Of a stretch of DNA of 10,057 nt, positions 1 to 6,494 are shown in pieces (position 1 is the stretch's first letter; each line of letters opens with the position of its first letter). Both the position numbers and the translations under genes were made by a program. The notes under the pieces were generated by a model. It saw only the letters and a program-made list of their open reading frames with translations. It searched no databases and was not told the DNA's origin. This DNA is from Candidatus Latescibacteria bacterium 4484_181 (lineage in GTDB: Bacteria > Latescibacterota > MVCY01), in assembly GCA_002049985.1 (NCBI GenBank), contig MVCY01000053.1, positions 1-10,057 on the forward strand, read 5' to 3'.

Positions 1-420
1 CCTTTCCACATCTCTGGAGAGCGTCATATTTCTCTCCGGGTGCGCTATAATGGGAACGAATCCCGAAAGCTGAAGTCGGAACAGCTCCTCTTCAAAACCA
101 TGGGGAAGGGAATTGAGGGGAAATTCGATCAAGGGATATTTCCCATTGCCAGCCAGAGTCCCCAACCTCTGGCGACAGATTGAAACGAGGTCAAACTGGA
201 AGAGTATCTCCGAACCCAGGAACAGACGAATATTAATGCCCTGCTCATCCACCCTCTCCTTGAGCTCTTCGAACCTTCGCTCACAGATCTCGGACAACCT
301 GGTATTAGCATTCAGGGGGACGAGGATGTGGGGGGTGGCCACCACGGCTGAGATGCCGTCTCCAACCCCCTGGGCAATCATTGCTAAGGACTGTTCCATC
401 TCTTTGTTCGGCCCTTTGGA
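1..420 (-). pseudogene. PHP-type tyrosine-protein phosphatase (CpsB/CapC/YwqE-like), N-terminus missing, C-terminus off the window
   Basis: This reading frame matches the manganese-dependent PHP-fold phosphatases that dephosphorylate bacterial tyrosine kinases controlling capsule and exopolysaccharide export. Numbered from the ATG at 399, visible motifs are ATPH (H24), GSEI (E64), EFPLNSLPHGFEEELFRL (about 92-109) and the metal-binding IIAHPERN (H120-R123). The frame is open to the left edge. Upstream, homology begins at GPNKEMEQSLAM, which corresponds to the residues just after the family's N-terminal metal-binding DxHxH and DDG segment. Only two further codons (SK) precede it before an in-frame TAA at 421-423. 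I looked for the missing N-terminal motif in all three minus-strand frames of 421-540 and did not see it. I infer that roughly 15 residues and the true start were removed by a deletion near 412-420. There is no clear ribosome binding site before the ATG at 399. Family assignment is confident. Whether it is a real pseudogene or an assembly gap is open. Confidence 0.72.
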
Positions 421-514
421 TTAACAAGTTAAGCCGCTACAGCATAATTGGGTTGAATAGACTCGGCACTTCTCAGGTAACCAGAGTAGTGTAGGAATTA
501 TGAGACACGATTTC

Positions 515-1055
515 TTAGCCTTCCCTTATATGGATAGCCTTGGCGAATTCTTCCAGCAAGGTGGGCTCATTATTCTGTTCCAATGCGGTTCCAATAACCA
601 CAAAAGAGCTGCCAGCCAGGGGTGTTGCTAATATACTCAACCGTGGTGGGTCTGCCTGACTCCACGAGTAGATAGCCAGTGGAGATTGACTCCAGACCAT
701 AGTCTCTTAAGATAGGGGCAGCCTTGACCTGCTGGCCGATCAAAAACTCCGAATTGCGACCGCTGAGCAACGAAAGGAAAAGGATCGCATCGGCTTTGGG
801 GCTTATCTGATATATCCCCCCAGGAAAGATGATCACCGGTATCTTCGCCTCTTTTTTGATCTGCTCCACTACCTGGTCGAAGTCATTGGAAAGCAGGAAG
901 CTGCTTCCAACCAGAATGGCATCAACGCCATTGGCATTCAAGCAATGGATATGCGCTGCCAGAGCTTTTCTGTCCAGGCGGTCTGGATCTAACAGCAGCA
1001 GATATCCTGCCCCTTTTTCCCGTTTCACTCGCATCAGGTATTCGAAGGTTGACAT
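515..1055 (-). pseudogene. Geranylgeranylglyceryl phosphate synthase (GGGPS/PcrB family), internal deletion and frame change
   Basis: GGGP synthases join geranylgeranyl diphosphate to glycerol-1-phosphate, the first ether bond of archaeal lipids; a bacterial branch also exists. From the preferred ATG at 1055 (preceded by a G-rich GGGGGAC) the first 145 residues look normal: LLLLDPDR (Mg/phosphate-binding D23, D25), GVDAILVGSS (about 43-52), PVIIFPG (73-79) and SISTGYLLVESGRPTTVEYISNT (about 123-145). An in-frame ATG at 1103 adds 16 non-homologous residues and is less likely. After ISNT the frame turns into junk and stops at 570. In the next frame homology resumes with SSFVVIGTALEQNNEPTLLEEFAKAIH and ends at 515. 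About 70 codons, by comparison with family members as I remember them, are absent between these parts, including the EAGSGA-like and GGGIR-like phosphate-binding loops. The junction lies near 615-622. As written it cannot form a complete TIM barrel. Confidence 0.8.
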
Positions 1056-1079
1056 CTGTCCCCCAAAAAGAACCCTTGA

Positions 1080-1115
1080 AAATCCAATCAACCACGGCGA
1101 CACAGAAAACCGGTA
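1080..1115. repeat. Fragment of an ACCACGG/CACAG-type dispersed intergenic repeat
   Basis: The short stretch AACCACGGCGACACAGAAAA, just upstream of the GGGP synthase start, resembles an intergenic repeat (of the form accacggagacacagag) that I recall from many uncultured bacterial genomes. The region 1056-1251 between the GGGP synthase start and the end of alaS holds nothing else I recognise. Identification is by memory of the pattern only. Confidence 0.3.
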
Positions 1116-1251
1116 AGCAAATAGCTCTTTCTTTCCTTTACACCTTACGATATCAGGATGAAGACTCTTTCAAACGGATCTTTCCTCTATGTCTTCTCGG
1201 TGACTCCGCGGCTCATCTGTGGTTTTCCGAACAACCGCCAAAAGAATTTCC

Positions 1252-1644
1252 CTACTTTTCTGACCTTAGAAACTGTCTTACAATAATTTCCTTTGCTTTG
1301 GCCAATATCTGCTCGACCGCCCTCGGGTCTTTTGCCCCTGCCTGGGCCAAGTGTGGTTTCCCTCCACCTCCCCCCCCGGCTACTCTGGCAATCTCCTGAG
1401 CGATTTGGCCTGCCTTCAGGCCTCGACTGTGAATCAGGTTATCGGTCACCACCACCAGAAAAGACGCCCGGTGGTCAAGCACTGCACCCAGCACTCCTAT
1501 ACCATTTTCCAATTTTTCTCTCAAAATATCCGCCATCCGTCGGAACCCCTGGCGATCCTCCACTTCTATCTTCGCCGTCACCACCCTCACGTTGTCAACC
1601 AAAGTGGCCTGAGCAACTAACCTGTCGATCTTGGAGTCGAAAAC
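1252..1644 (-). pseudogene. alaS: Alanyl-tRNA synthetase C-terminal fragment (DHHA1 / C-Ala domain)
   Basis: This is the 3' end of alaS, in a different frame from the main body. It reads VFDSKIDRLVAQATLVDNVRVVTAKIEV, then ADILREKLENGIGVLGAVLDH, LIHSRGLKAGQIAQEIARVAGGGGGGKPHLAQAGAKDP and a final helix ending at a TAG at 1252-1254. The poly-glycine GGGGGGKPHLAQAG loop is diagnostic of the DHHA1 domain of AlaS, which helps hold tRNA(Ala). The TTG at 1602 could in principle initiate, but it sits inside a strand of this domain, overlaps the tail of the disrupted upstream frame, and has no good ribosome binding site. I read this as the continuation of alaS beyond a deletion junction near 1646, not as an independent gene. 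Confidence 0.85.
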
Positions 1645-3728
1645 AGCGTGACCGCTTCAATCCTTCTTATCCCGGCTGAAATCCCGGACTCCGAGACCAG
1701 CCTGAACTGCCCGATCTGGCCGGTGGCCTTCACGTGTGTTCCCCCACACAGTTCAAGGCTTTCCTTCCCAATTTTCACCAGACGGACTCTCTCCCCATAT
1801 TTCTCCCCAAAAAAGGCCAAAGCCCCCATCCTTCTTGCCTCCTCGAGAGAAGTCTCGAAGGTGGAGACAGGGATATCTTCCCTAATTTTGGCATTTACTG
1901 AGGCCTCCACCCTCTCCAGTTCCTTAGGACTGAGTGGGGAGAAATGGGTGAAGTCAAACCTGAGCCTGTCCGGGGCCACCAGAGAGCCTGACTGGCGGAC
2001 GTGTTCTCCCAGAACCTGGCGCAAGACTGCTTGAAGCAGATGGGTGGCCGTGTGATTGCGGGCAGTGGCCGAGCGCCTCTGACTGTCAATCTGGGCAGTA
2101 AGAGAGCCCTTTGCCTCCCGAATATTCCCTTTTAGCAATTTCCCCCGATGAACAACGGCATCGGCGGACCGGAAGGTGTCGGTCACCTCTATCTCTATGC
2201 CCTCACCCCGGAGTTCTCCTCTGTCGCCCACCTGGCCTCCGGCTTCGGCGTAGAAGGGGGTCTGATCCAAGACCAGATCTATGTAGTCGGTGGCCATCCT
2301 CATTCTTCGGATCACAACCGTGGCCCTCTCATGGTCATATCCAATAAATCGGGAATGCGGCCCTTCAGAGAGGATAGTCCACTGGTTCTCCTCTTCTCTG
2401 AATCGGGATGCCTGCTTTGCCCTCTGCTTCTGCAGCTTCATCTCCTCATGGAAACCTTCTAAGTCAACCTGTAGCCCTATCTCCTCAGCCATATCGACGG
2501 TGAGGTCTAAGGGGAAACCGTAGGTGTCGTAAAGTCGGAACGCCTCCCGACCGGGAATGGTCTTTTGGCCTGAGGCCTGGACCACCTGGACGGCCTTTCT
2601 GAAAAGTTCCAGCCCCTGATCCAGTGTCTCTCCGAATCTCTCCTCCTCGGTTTTAATCACCAGGGCCACGTACTCTCTCTTCTCTTTTAACTCCGGGTAG
2701 GGCCTTGCCATTATATCCACTACTGGGCCCACTAACCTGTAGAGGAAGGGTTCGGTCATCCCCAATGTGCGTCCGAACCGGCAGGCGCGTCGGAGGATAC
2801 GGCGTATCACGTAGCCACGGCCTTCATTGGACGGCAAGGCCCCATCGGCTAAAGCAAAGGTGAGGGCACGGACATGGTCGGCGATCACCCGAAAAGGCAT
2901 CCCTTCTGGGCCAGAAGAGTAGCCCCTTCTCACTATCTCCTCCATCTCGGCGATGATGGGGCGAAACAGGTCTGTCTGGAAATTCGACTGGACTTTCTGC
3001 ATTACGGCAGCAATCCGCTCCAACCCCATTCCCGTGTCAATGCTGGGACGAGGCAGGGGAGTCAGGTTTCCGTCTGGAGAACGATCAAACTGAACGAAGA
3101 CTAAGTTCCACAGCTCCAGGTACCTGTCACAATTGCATTTGCCTATGCCACAGTGGGGTCCACAGCTCATCTCTTCCCCCTGGTCAAAGAGTATCTCGGA
3201 GCAGGGTCCGCAGGGACCTGTGTCACCCATACTCCAGAAATTCTCCTCATCTCCCTGCTGCACATCTCCCAGCCTCACTATCCTCTCTGCAGGCACCCCG
3301 ATGCGGCTGTTCCAGATTGCGTATGCCTGGTCATCATCCTTGTAGACGGAGATCCACAATCTTTGGGTAGGCAGCCTGAGCACTTCAGTCATAAATTCCC
3401 AGGCGTACTCAATGGCCTCTTTTTTGAAATAGTCGCCAAAAGAGAAATTGCCCAGCATCTCAAAGAAGGTGTGGTGGCGTGCGGTCCTGCCAACCTCTTC
3501 CAAATCGTTGTGTTTTCCACTGGCTCGGATACACTTTTGGCAAGAGGTGGCTCGGCTGTAGTCTCTTTTCTCCTTGCCCAACAGAGCCAACTTGAACTGG
3601 TTCATCCCTGCGTTGGTGAACAATAGGGTGGGATCATCCTGAGGAATGACAGGCGAACTGGGCACTCTTCTATGTCCCTTATTTTCAAAGTATGCTAAAA
3701 ATGTCTCCCTGATTTCGTCAGCTTTCAT
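1617..3728 (-). CDS. alaS: Alanyl-tRNA synthetase, catalytic and editing domains, interrupted near residue 694
   Basis: AlaS charges tRNA(Ala) and removes mischarged Ser and Gly. The class II catalytic core is intact, with TNAGMNQFK (about 38-46), CIRASGKHNDLE (66-77), MLGNFSFGDYF (91-101), DTGPCGPCSEI (169-179) and the tRNA-recognition region VIADHVRALTFALADGALPSNEGRG (281-305). The editing domain has its zinc set HTATH (559-563) and CGGTH (661-665). Homology stops at GIRRIEAVT (residue 694). The last nine residues (LFSTPRSTG) come from a shifted frame that ends at 1617. The family normally continues through a coiled-coil linker of some 60-70 residues to the DHHA1 domain, which lies out of frame at 1252-1644. 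About 50 residues of linker are therefore missing. The first 11 bp overlap the recX stop, suggesting translational coupling. A GGGAGG lies 12 bases upstream of the ATG. Confidence 0.95.
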   Translation of the reverse strand: MKADEIRETFLAYFENKGHRRVPSSPVIPQDDPTLLFTNAGMNQFKLALLGKEKRDYSRATSCQKCIRASGKHNDLEEVGRTARHHTFFEMLGNFSFGDYFKKEAIEYAWEFMTEVLRLPTQRLWISVYKDDDQAYAIWNSRIGVPAERIVRLGDVQQGDEENFWSMGDTGPCGPCSEILFDQGEEMSCGPHCGIGKCNCDRYLELWNLVFVQFDRSPDGNLTPLPRPSIDTGMGLERIAAVMQKVQSNFQTDLFRPIIAEMEEIVRRGYSSGPEGMPFRVIADHVRALTFALADGALPSNEGRGYVIRRILRRACRFGRTLGMTEPFLYRLVGPVVDIMARPYPELKEKREYVALVIKTEEERFGETLDQGLELFRKAVQVVQASGQKTIPGREAFRLYDTYGFPLDLTVDMAEEIGLQVDLEGFHEEMKLQKQRAKQASRFREEENQWTILSEGPHSRFIGYDHERATVVIRRMRMATDYIDLVLDQTPFYAEAGGQVGDRGELRGEGIEIEVTDTFRSADAVVHRGKLLKGNIREAKGSLTAQIDSQRRSATARNHTATHLLQAVLRQVLGEHVRQSGSLVAPDRLRFDFTHFSPLSPKELERVEASVNAKIREDIPVSTFETSLEEARRMGALAFFGEKYGERVRLVKIGKESLELCGGTHVKATGQIGQFRLVSESGISAGIRRIEAVTLFSTPRSTG

Positions 3729-4365
3729 CTATTTTCTTTTCCTCCCAGACCTCGGTCAGCGCCTCTTCCACAGCTTCCCAATCAAACCCTCTTCGCAACA
3801 GGAAGTCAGCCATTCTCCTCTCTGCCTTCTTCTTCTCCAGGTTCTGATATCGGCCGAGGCGCCTCTTCAGTAACTCTTTTGCCAGTTGTCTCTCATCAAC
3901 CTCCTCGAAGGCCTCCTGAATAGCCTTTTCGGCCACCTCTTTGGGGATGCCTTTCTGCCACAGCTCTTGTTTAAGCATCCGGCGGCCTCTGGGCCTTGCC
4001 CGGAGCCGCTCCTTCACCCAGGCGCGAGAAAATTCTAGGTCATTGATCAATCCCACCCTTTCTAAATCCTCCGCCACCCGGGCCACAATATCTTTATCAT
4101 AACCTTTCTGGGTCAGGCGGTCCACTATCTCTTTGCGGCTGCGGGCACGAACGCTTAAGTAACAAAGGGCAGCCTCTTTCGCCTTTAAGGTCTCCTCTCT
4201 CTTGAGAATATGTAGAAGGGTGGCATCGTCTAAGTCGCCGCCAATCTGAAGATTATATTCAGCTACGATCTGCTCATCTAAGCCGAAGGCAAACTCGCCG
4301 TCCAGGAAGATTGACCTGCGGTGAGGATTCCCCTTCTGGACAGAGATCTGGGTTATCTTTCGCAT
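3718..4365 (-). CDS. recX: Regulatory protein RecX
   Basis: RecX binds RecA filaments and limits RecA activity, often through its own tandem three-helix repeats. I place the start at the ATG at 4365, giving 215 residues beginning MRKITQISVQKGNPHRRSIFLDGEFAFGL. This matches the family's N-terminal beta segment and normal length. The open frame extends further upstream, but those codons overlap queH and look non-coding. Visible motifs are AALCYLSVRARSRKEIVDRLTQKGY, DLERVGLINDLEFSRAWVKERL, RPRGRRMLKQELWQKGI and, near the end, ADFLLRRGFDWEAVEEAL, all typical helical repeats. The gene starts 19 bp after the queH stop and overlaps alaS by 11 bp, so queH-recX-alaS reads as one transcription unit. 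The recX-alaS pairing is common. The ribosome binding site is weak. It is intact, unlike its neighbours on both sides. Confidence 0.93.
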   Translation of the reverse strand: MRKITQISVQKGNPHRRSIFLDGEFAFGLDEQIVAEYNLQIGGDLDDATLLHILKREETLKAKEAALCYLSVRARSRKEIVDRLTQKGYDKDIVARVAEDLERVGLINDLEFSRAWVKERLRARPRGRRMLKQELWQKGIPKEVAEKAIQEAFEEVDERQLAKELLKRRLGRYQNLEKKKAERRMADFLLRRGFDWEAVEEALTEVWEEKKIDES

Positions 4366-4384
4366 AGCCAGGAAAAGTTCAATG

Positions 4385-4933
4385 TCATAACAACCCTCTC
4401 TTATCCTTCTGCCTTCCCAGATACCTCTCCTTTTCGCTGTAGATACACCCACAGTACTGCTGGCGGTACAGACCGTAACTTTTCGAGTACTCCAGCGCCT
4501 TTTTCCACTGGGGCCGCCAGTCCCGGTAGAAGAACTCCACCCCATAGTCGGCGGCCACCTGTTGTCCAATCTGCCGAATCAGCTCGTGTTGGCTGTAGGA
4601 GCTGAACAGAAGGGTAGTGGAGAAACAGTCGAACTTTCCCCTTTTGGCATATTTCGCCGTCTCTGCTAAACGAAGATGATAACAGAAAGCGCACCTCTGG
4701 GCTTCTCGGAAGACGACCCCGCGGAGAAACTGCTCCAGTTGATACTCATCCTTCCAGATGACTTCAAAGCCCGCCTGTTGGGCGAATGACTCCAGGCACT
4801 GTTTTCGCTTTTGGTATTCACCGAAGGGATGAATGTTGGGGTTAAACCAGAAACCCTTCACGTCTACGCCTTCTTCGAGCAGATCGTGATAAGGGACCAT
4901 CAGGCAAGGGGCGCAGCAGACGTGGAGCAGCAG
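4385..4933 (-). CDS. queH: Epoxyqueuosine reductase QueH, start codon lost
   Basis: QueH (formerly DUF208) performs the last step of queuosine synthesis, reducing epoxyqueuosine in tRNA with iron-sulfur chemistry. It replaces the cobalamin-dependent QueG in many bacteria. The family's conserved cysteine groups are present: CCAPC near the N-terminus, CAFC (RCAFCYHLRLAETAKYAKRGKFD) and the late YCGC motif (YRQQYCGCIYSEKERYL). Typical segments are GFWFNPNIHPFGEYQKR and FSTTLLFSSYSQH. The N-terminal LLLHVCCAPCLM is in frame but is preceded directly by TGA (4934-4936), so no proper initiation codon is left. The first usable ATG, at 4900, lies after CCAPC and overlaps the ruvB stop by one base. A protein from it would lack one cysteine cluster. 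I infer that a deletion removed the queH start together with the end of ruvB. The rest of the gene is full length. Confidence 0.9.
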   Translation of the reverse strand: MLLHVCCAPCLMVPYHDLLEEGVDVKGFWFNPNIHPFGEYQKRKQCLESFAQQAGFEVIWKDEYQLEQFLRGVVFREAQRCAFCYHLRLAETAKYAKRGKFDCFSTTLLFSSYSQHELIRQIGQQVAADYGVEFFYRDWRPQWKKALEYSKSYGLYRQQYCGCIYSEKERYLGRQKDKRGLL

Positions 4934-5766
4934 TCACCGCCGCCGAATTTCTCAATTATGGTGAGAAGGATGCGTTTGTCCATATCATCCAGACCTTTTT
5001 CGTCCACTTCCAGCCTCTGGAGGGCCCTGCAGGCAACCTCTCTGGTCACTACACCGTCGGCCTGTATCTGGGCAAAATCCCGCACCCGTCTGAGCAGGCG
5101 GTTGGCCACCCGGGGGGTGCCTCTGGACCTGGAGGCTATCTCCAGAACCCCCTGTTCATCAATAGGGATGTCGAGAATCCTTGCGGAACGCCTAACGATA
5201 TCCGCCAGTTGGGATGGGGTGTAGAAGTCCAGCCTCCCGGTGATCCCAAACCGGGCCCTCAGAGGGGAGGTGAGCAGTCCCGCCCGGGTAGTGGCCCCAA
5301 TCAGCGTAAAACGTTCAAGATTCAGCTTCACCGACCTCGCCCCTGGACCTTTGTCGATGATGATCTGCAGGGTGAAATCCTCCATTGCCGGGTAGAGGTA
5401 CTCTTCTACGGAATGGCTGAGGCGGTGCATCTCATCGACAAAAAGGACATCCCTGGGCCCGAGCTCCGTAAGCAGCCCTACTAAATCGCCTGGTCTCTCC
5501 AGGATCGGGCCGGAGGTGGTCTTAATCCCTACCCCCATCTCTCGGGCGATAATGTACGCCAAGGTCGTCTTCCCCAAGCCGGGGGGACCATAAAAAAGGG
5601 CATGATCTAAGGCTTCACCTCGCTTAAGAGCCGCCTGGATGAATACCTTCAGGTTCTCTTTGAGACCCTCCTGGCCTACAAAGTCCTCAAACTTGCTGGG
5701 ACGCAAGGAGTAGTCGAACTCCGAGTCATCGCCGATTACATCAGGGGTGGTTATTCGTCGGGGCAT
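4900..5766 (-). CDS. ruvB: Holliday junction ATP-dependent helicase RuvB, C-terminally truncated
   Basis: RuvB is the hexameric AAA+ motor that, with RuvA, drives branch migration of Holliday junctions. The N-terminal and AAA+ parts are canonical: TPDVIGDDSEFDYSLRP (7-23), Walker A GPPGLGKTT (60-68), Walker B VLFVDEMHR (107-115; DEIHR is more usual), GPGARS (140-145), sensor 1 IGATTRAG (156-163), the SPLRARFG arginine-finger region (167-174) and sensor 2 SRGTPRVANRLLRR (214-227). Homology runs to LTIIEKFGGG (residue 277), then 11 unrelated residues and a TGA at 4900-4902. Family members continue for about 50 residues through a winged-helix DNA-binding domain, which is absent here. The unrelated tail is the out-of-frame start of queH. 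The ATG start is supported by GAGGG six bases upstream and by homology from the first residues. Confidence 0.93.
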   Translation of the reverse strand: MPRRITTPDVIGDDSEFDYSLRPSKFEDFVGQEGLKENLKVFIQAALKRGEALDHALFYGPPGLGKTTLAYIIAREMGVGIKTTSGPILERPGDLVGLLTELGPRDVLFVDEMHRLSHSVEEYLYPAMEDFTLQIIIDKGPGARSVKLNLERFTLIGATTRAGLLTSPLRARFGITGRLDFYTPSQLADIVRRSARILDIPIDEQGVLEIASRSRGTPRVANRLLRRVRDFAQIQADGVVTREVACRALQRLEVDEKGLDDMDKRILLTIIEKFGGGDCCSTSAAPLA

Positions 5767-5859
5767 AATGTTCCCTCAGAATTGTGGGTTGGCACTCCAC
5801 AGTGGCCAGAGAATCTATCCCAGATCCGGAAAACTTATGAAAAACAACAAAGAGATATC

Positions 5860-5873
5860 GTCCCTGAAGGGAC
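5860..5873. repeat. Perfect small hairpin GTCCCT-GA-AGGGAC
   Basis: A six-base-pair stem with a two-base spacer lies about 95 bp upstream of ruvB. It shares its GTCCC/GGGAC arms with the hairpin at 5910-5933, which suggests both are remnants of one dispersed palindromic family. No T-run follows on either strand, so I do not call it a terminator. Confidence 0.5.
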
Positions 5874-5909
5874 TTCGAATAAACGGCCAATCCTATTTGC
5901 TCCAAACAT

Positions 5910-5933
5910 CTTGTCCCTATCGGGACGGGCAAG
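5910..5933. repeat. Hairpin CTTGTCCC-TATC-GGGAC...CAAG
   Basis: GTCCC (5913-5917) pairs with GGGAC (5922-5926) across a TATC loop. Outer CTTG and CAAG can also pair with a small bulge. With the hairpin at 5860-5873 it forms a pair in the leader of ruvB. Its function is unknown: either a dispersed palindrome or an RNA structure in the 5' untranslated region. Confidence 0.45.
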
Positions 5934-5957
5934 AATCGACCTATCAAAAGGCATTTT

Positions 5958-6000
5958 TAACCGCAAAGTCCGCCAGGAAGTCGCAGAGGTCGCAGAGGGG
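5958..6000. repeat. AACCGCAAAG...GTCGCAGAG tandem repeat fragment
   Basis: The 9-mer GTCGCAGAG occurs twice in direct tandem at 5980-5988 and 5989-5997, preceded by TTAACCGCAAAGTCCGCC. This resembles an intergenic repeat family of the form aaccgcagag/gcagagg that I recall as scattered between genes in many uncultured bacteria. The tandem 9-mer is directly visible; the family assignment is from memory. Confidence 0.4.
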
Positions 6001-6076
6001 TAATCATCCTTTACAAAAATGTCGCCTGCACTACGCCCCCCTTCTGTTCTTTGCCGTTACCTTAAATGATCAACTT

Positions 6077-6104
6077 TTAATACAGGCCCAAGGTGTAATT
6101 TCAA
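6077..6104 (-). promoter_or_regulatory. Possible sigma-70-type promoter upstream of ruvB
   Basis: On the minus strand, TTGAAA (6104-6099) and TATTAA (6082-6077) are separated by 16 bp, matching the consensus at five of six and four of six positions. It would drive ruvB with a leader of about 300 nt that includes both GTCCC hairpins. ruvB is cut off from ruvA by almost 1 kb, so a promoter of its own is plausible. The match is weak and could be chance. Confidence 0.25.
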
Positions 6105-6200
6105 ACTTGCGGGGTCAAAGCCTGGCTTATTCGGCACAGGTACAGATTGTGTCGGAAAAATGGAGTTGTTGCCAGTAACAGCGACTCACTTCAGATGTCT

Positions 6201-6335
6201 ATTTCTGTGGGAGGGCCCTCCAGAGCCCGATTCCATCGGCCTCCGGAGACGATTCTATCGGCGTCTGGAGACGCCTCCTACATATGTTTTCAAGGCAGAA
6301 TAGAGCCGGTTTTCTGTGAAATTGCCATTTTTCAG
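6201..6335. repeat. REPIN-like element, copy A (with extra internal module)
   Basis: The core at 6207-6281 has inverted outer ends (GTGGGAGG and GCCTCCTAC). It contains a hairpin GGGCCCT-CC-AGAGCCC with one mismatch and a perfect hairpin GGCGTCT-GG-AGACGCC. They are joined by GATTCCATCGG, CCTCCGGAGAC and GATTCTATCGG. Relative to copy B it carries a 22-bp extra linker-plus-core unit. It is followed by a tail (GGCAGAATAGAGC...TTTTCAG) shared with copy B. Two palindromes in inverted arrangement is the architecture of REPINs, non-autonomous elements mobilised by RAYT transposases. No such transposase is in this window. Confidence 0.75.
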
Positions 6336-6367
6336 ATTCCATGGGTGTCTGCAGACAATTCCATCGG
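6335..6367. repeat. Degenerate third palindromic module between copies A and B
   Basis: The perfect 12-bp palindrome TGTCTGCAGACA (6346-6357) is flanked by GATTCCATGGG (6335-6345) and AATTCCATCGG (6357-6367). These are variants of the linker found in copies A and B. The two linkers start 22 bp apart, the same spacing as the two linkers in copy A, indicating a common 22-bp building unit. Confidence 0.6.
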
Positions 6368-6379
6368 CTTCATATATCC

Positions 6380-6494
6380 ATCTCTGTAGGAGGGCTCTCC
6401 AGAGCCCGATTCCATCGGCGTCTGGAGACGCCTCATACGATCTGTTTTTCAGGGTAGAATAGAGCACGTTCTCTGTAAAATTGCCGTTTTTCAG
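6380..6494. repeat. REPIN-like element, copy B
   Basis: The 53-bp core (6386-6438) is an imperfect inverted repeat with ends GTAGGAGG and GCCTCATAC. Inside are two perfect hairpins, GGGCTCT-CC-AGAGCCC and GGCGTCT-GG-AGACGCC, in opposite orientation around GATTCCATCGG. A tail to 6494 (GGTAGAATAGAGC...TTTTTCAG) aligns with the tail of copy A with scattered substitutions. The two copies are thus direct repeats of about 115-135 bp. Confidence 0.78.

Noticed and set aside
113..1620. Several plus-strand open frames (for example 113-424, 829-1116, 1049-1399, 1293-1679)
   Set aside because: They are antisense to the phosphatase, GGGP synthase and alaS reading frames, have biased, low-complexity composition, and match no family.
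3718..4569. N-terminally extended RecX starting at 4569
   Set aside because: The extra 68 residues are antisense-like read-through of queH in another frame, with no homology to RecX.
4934..4936. TGA before the queH CTG-CTG codons as a recoded sense codon
   Set aside because: TGA terminates recX, queH and the membrane protein at natural ends, so the standard code applies. No selenocysteine context was seen.
615..4938. A shared CTG at three deletion junctions as a recombination motif
   Set aside because: CTG follows the alaS, GGGPS and ruvB/queH junctions, but the trinucleotide is very common, the exact breakpoints are uncertain, and the wider flanks share nothing.
4897..4940. Natural RuvB-QueH fusion or programmed frameshift
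   Set aside because: The RuvB winged-helix sequence is absent, not out of frame, and no slippery site is evident.
6255..6467. Minus-strand open frame across the repeats
   Set aside because: Its codons are the hairpins and linkers of the REPIN-like copies, so it is a by-product of repeats.
6201..6494. CRISPR array
   Set aside because: Repeats are themselves palindromic pairs of unequal spacing, linkers are conserved instead of unique, and no cas genes are present.
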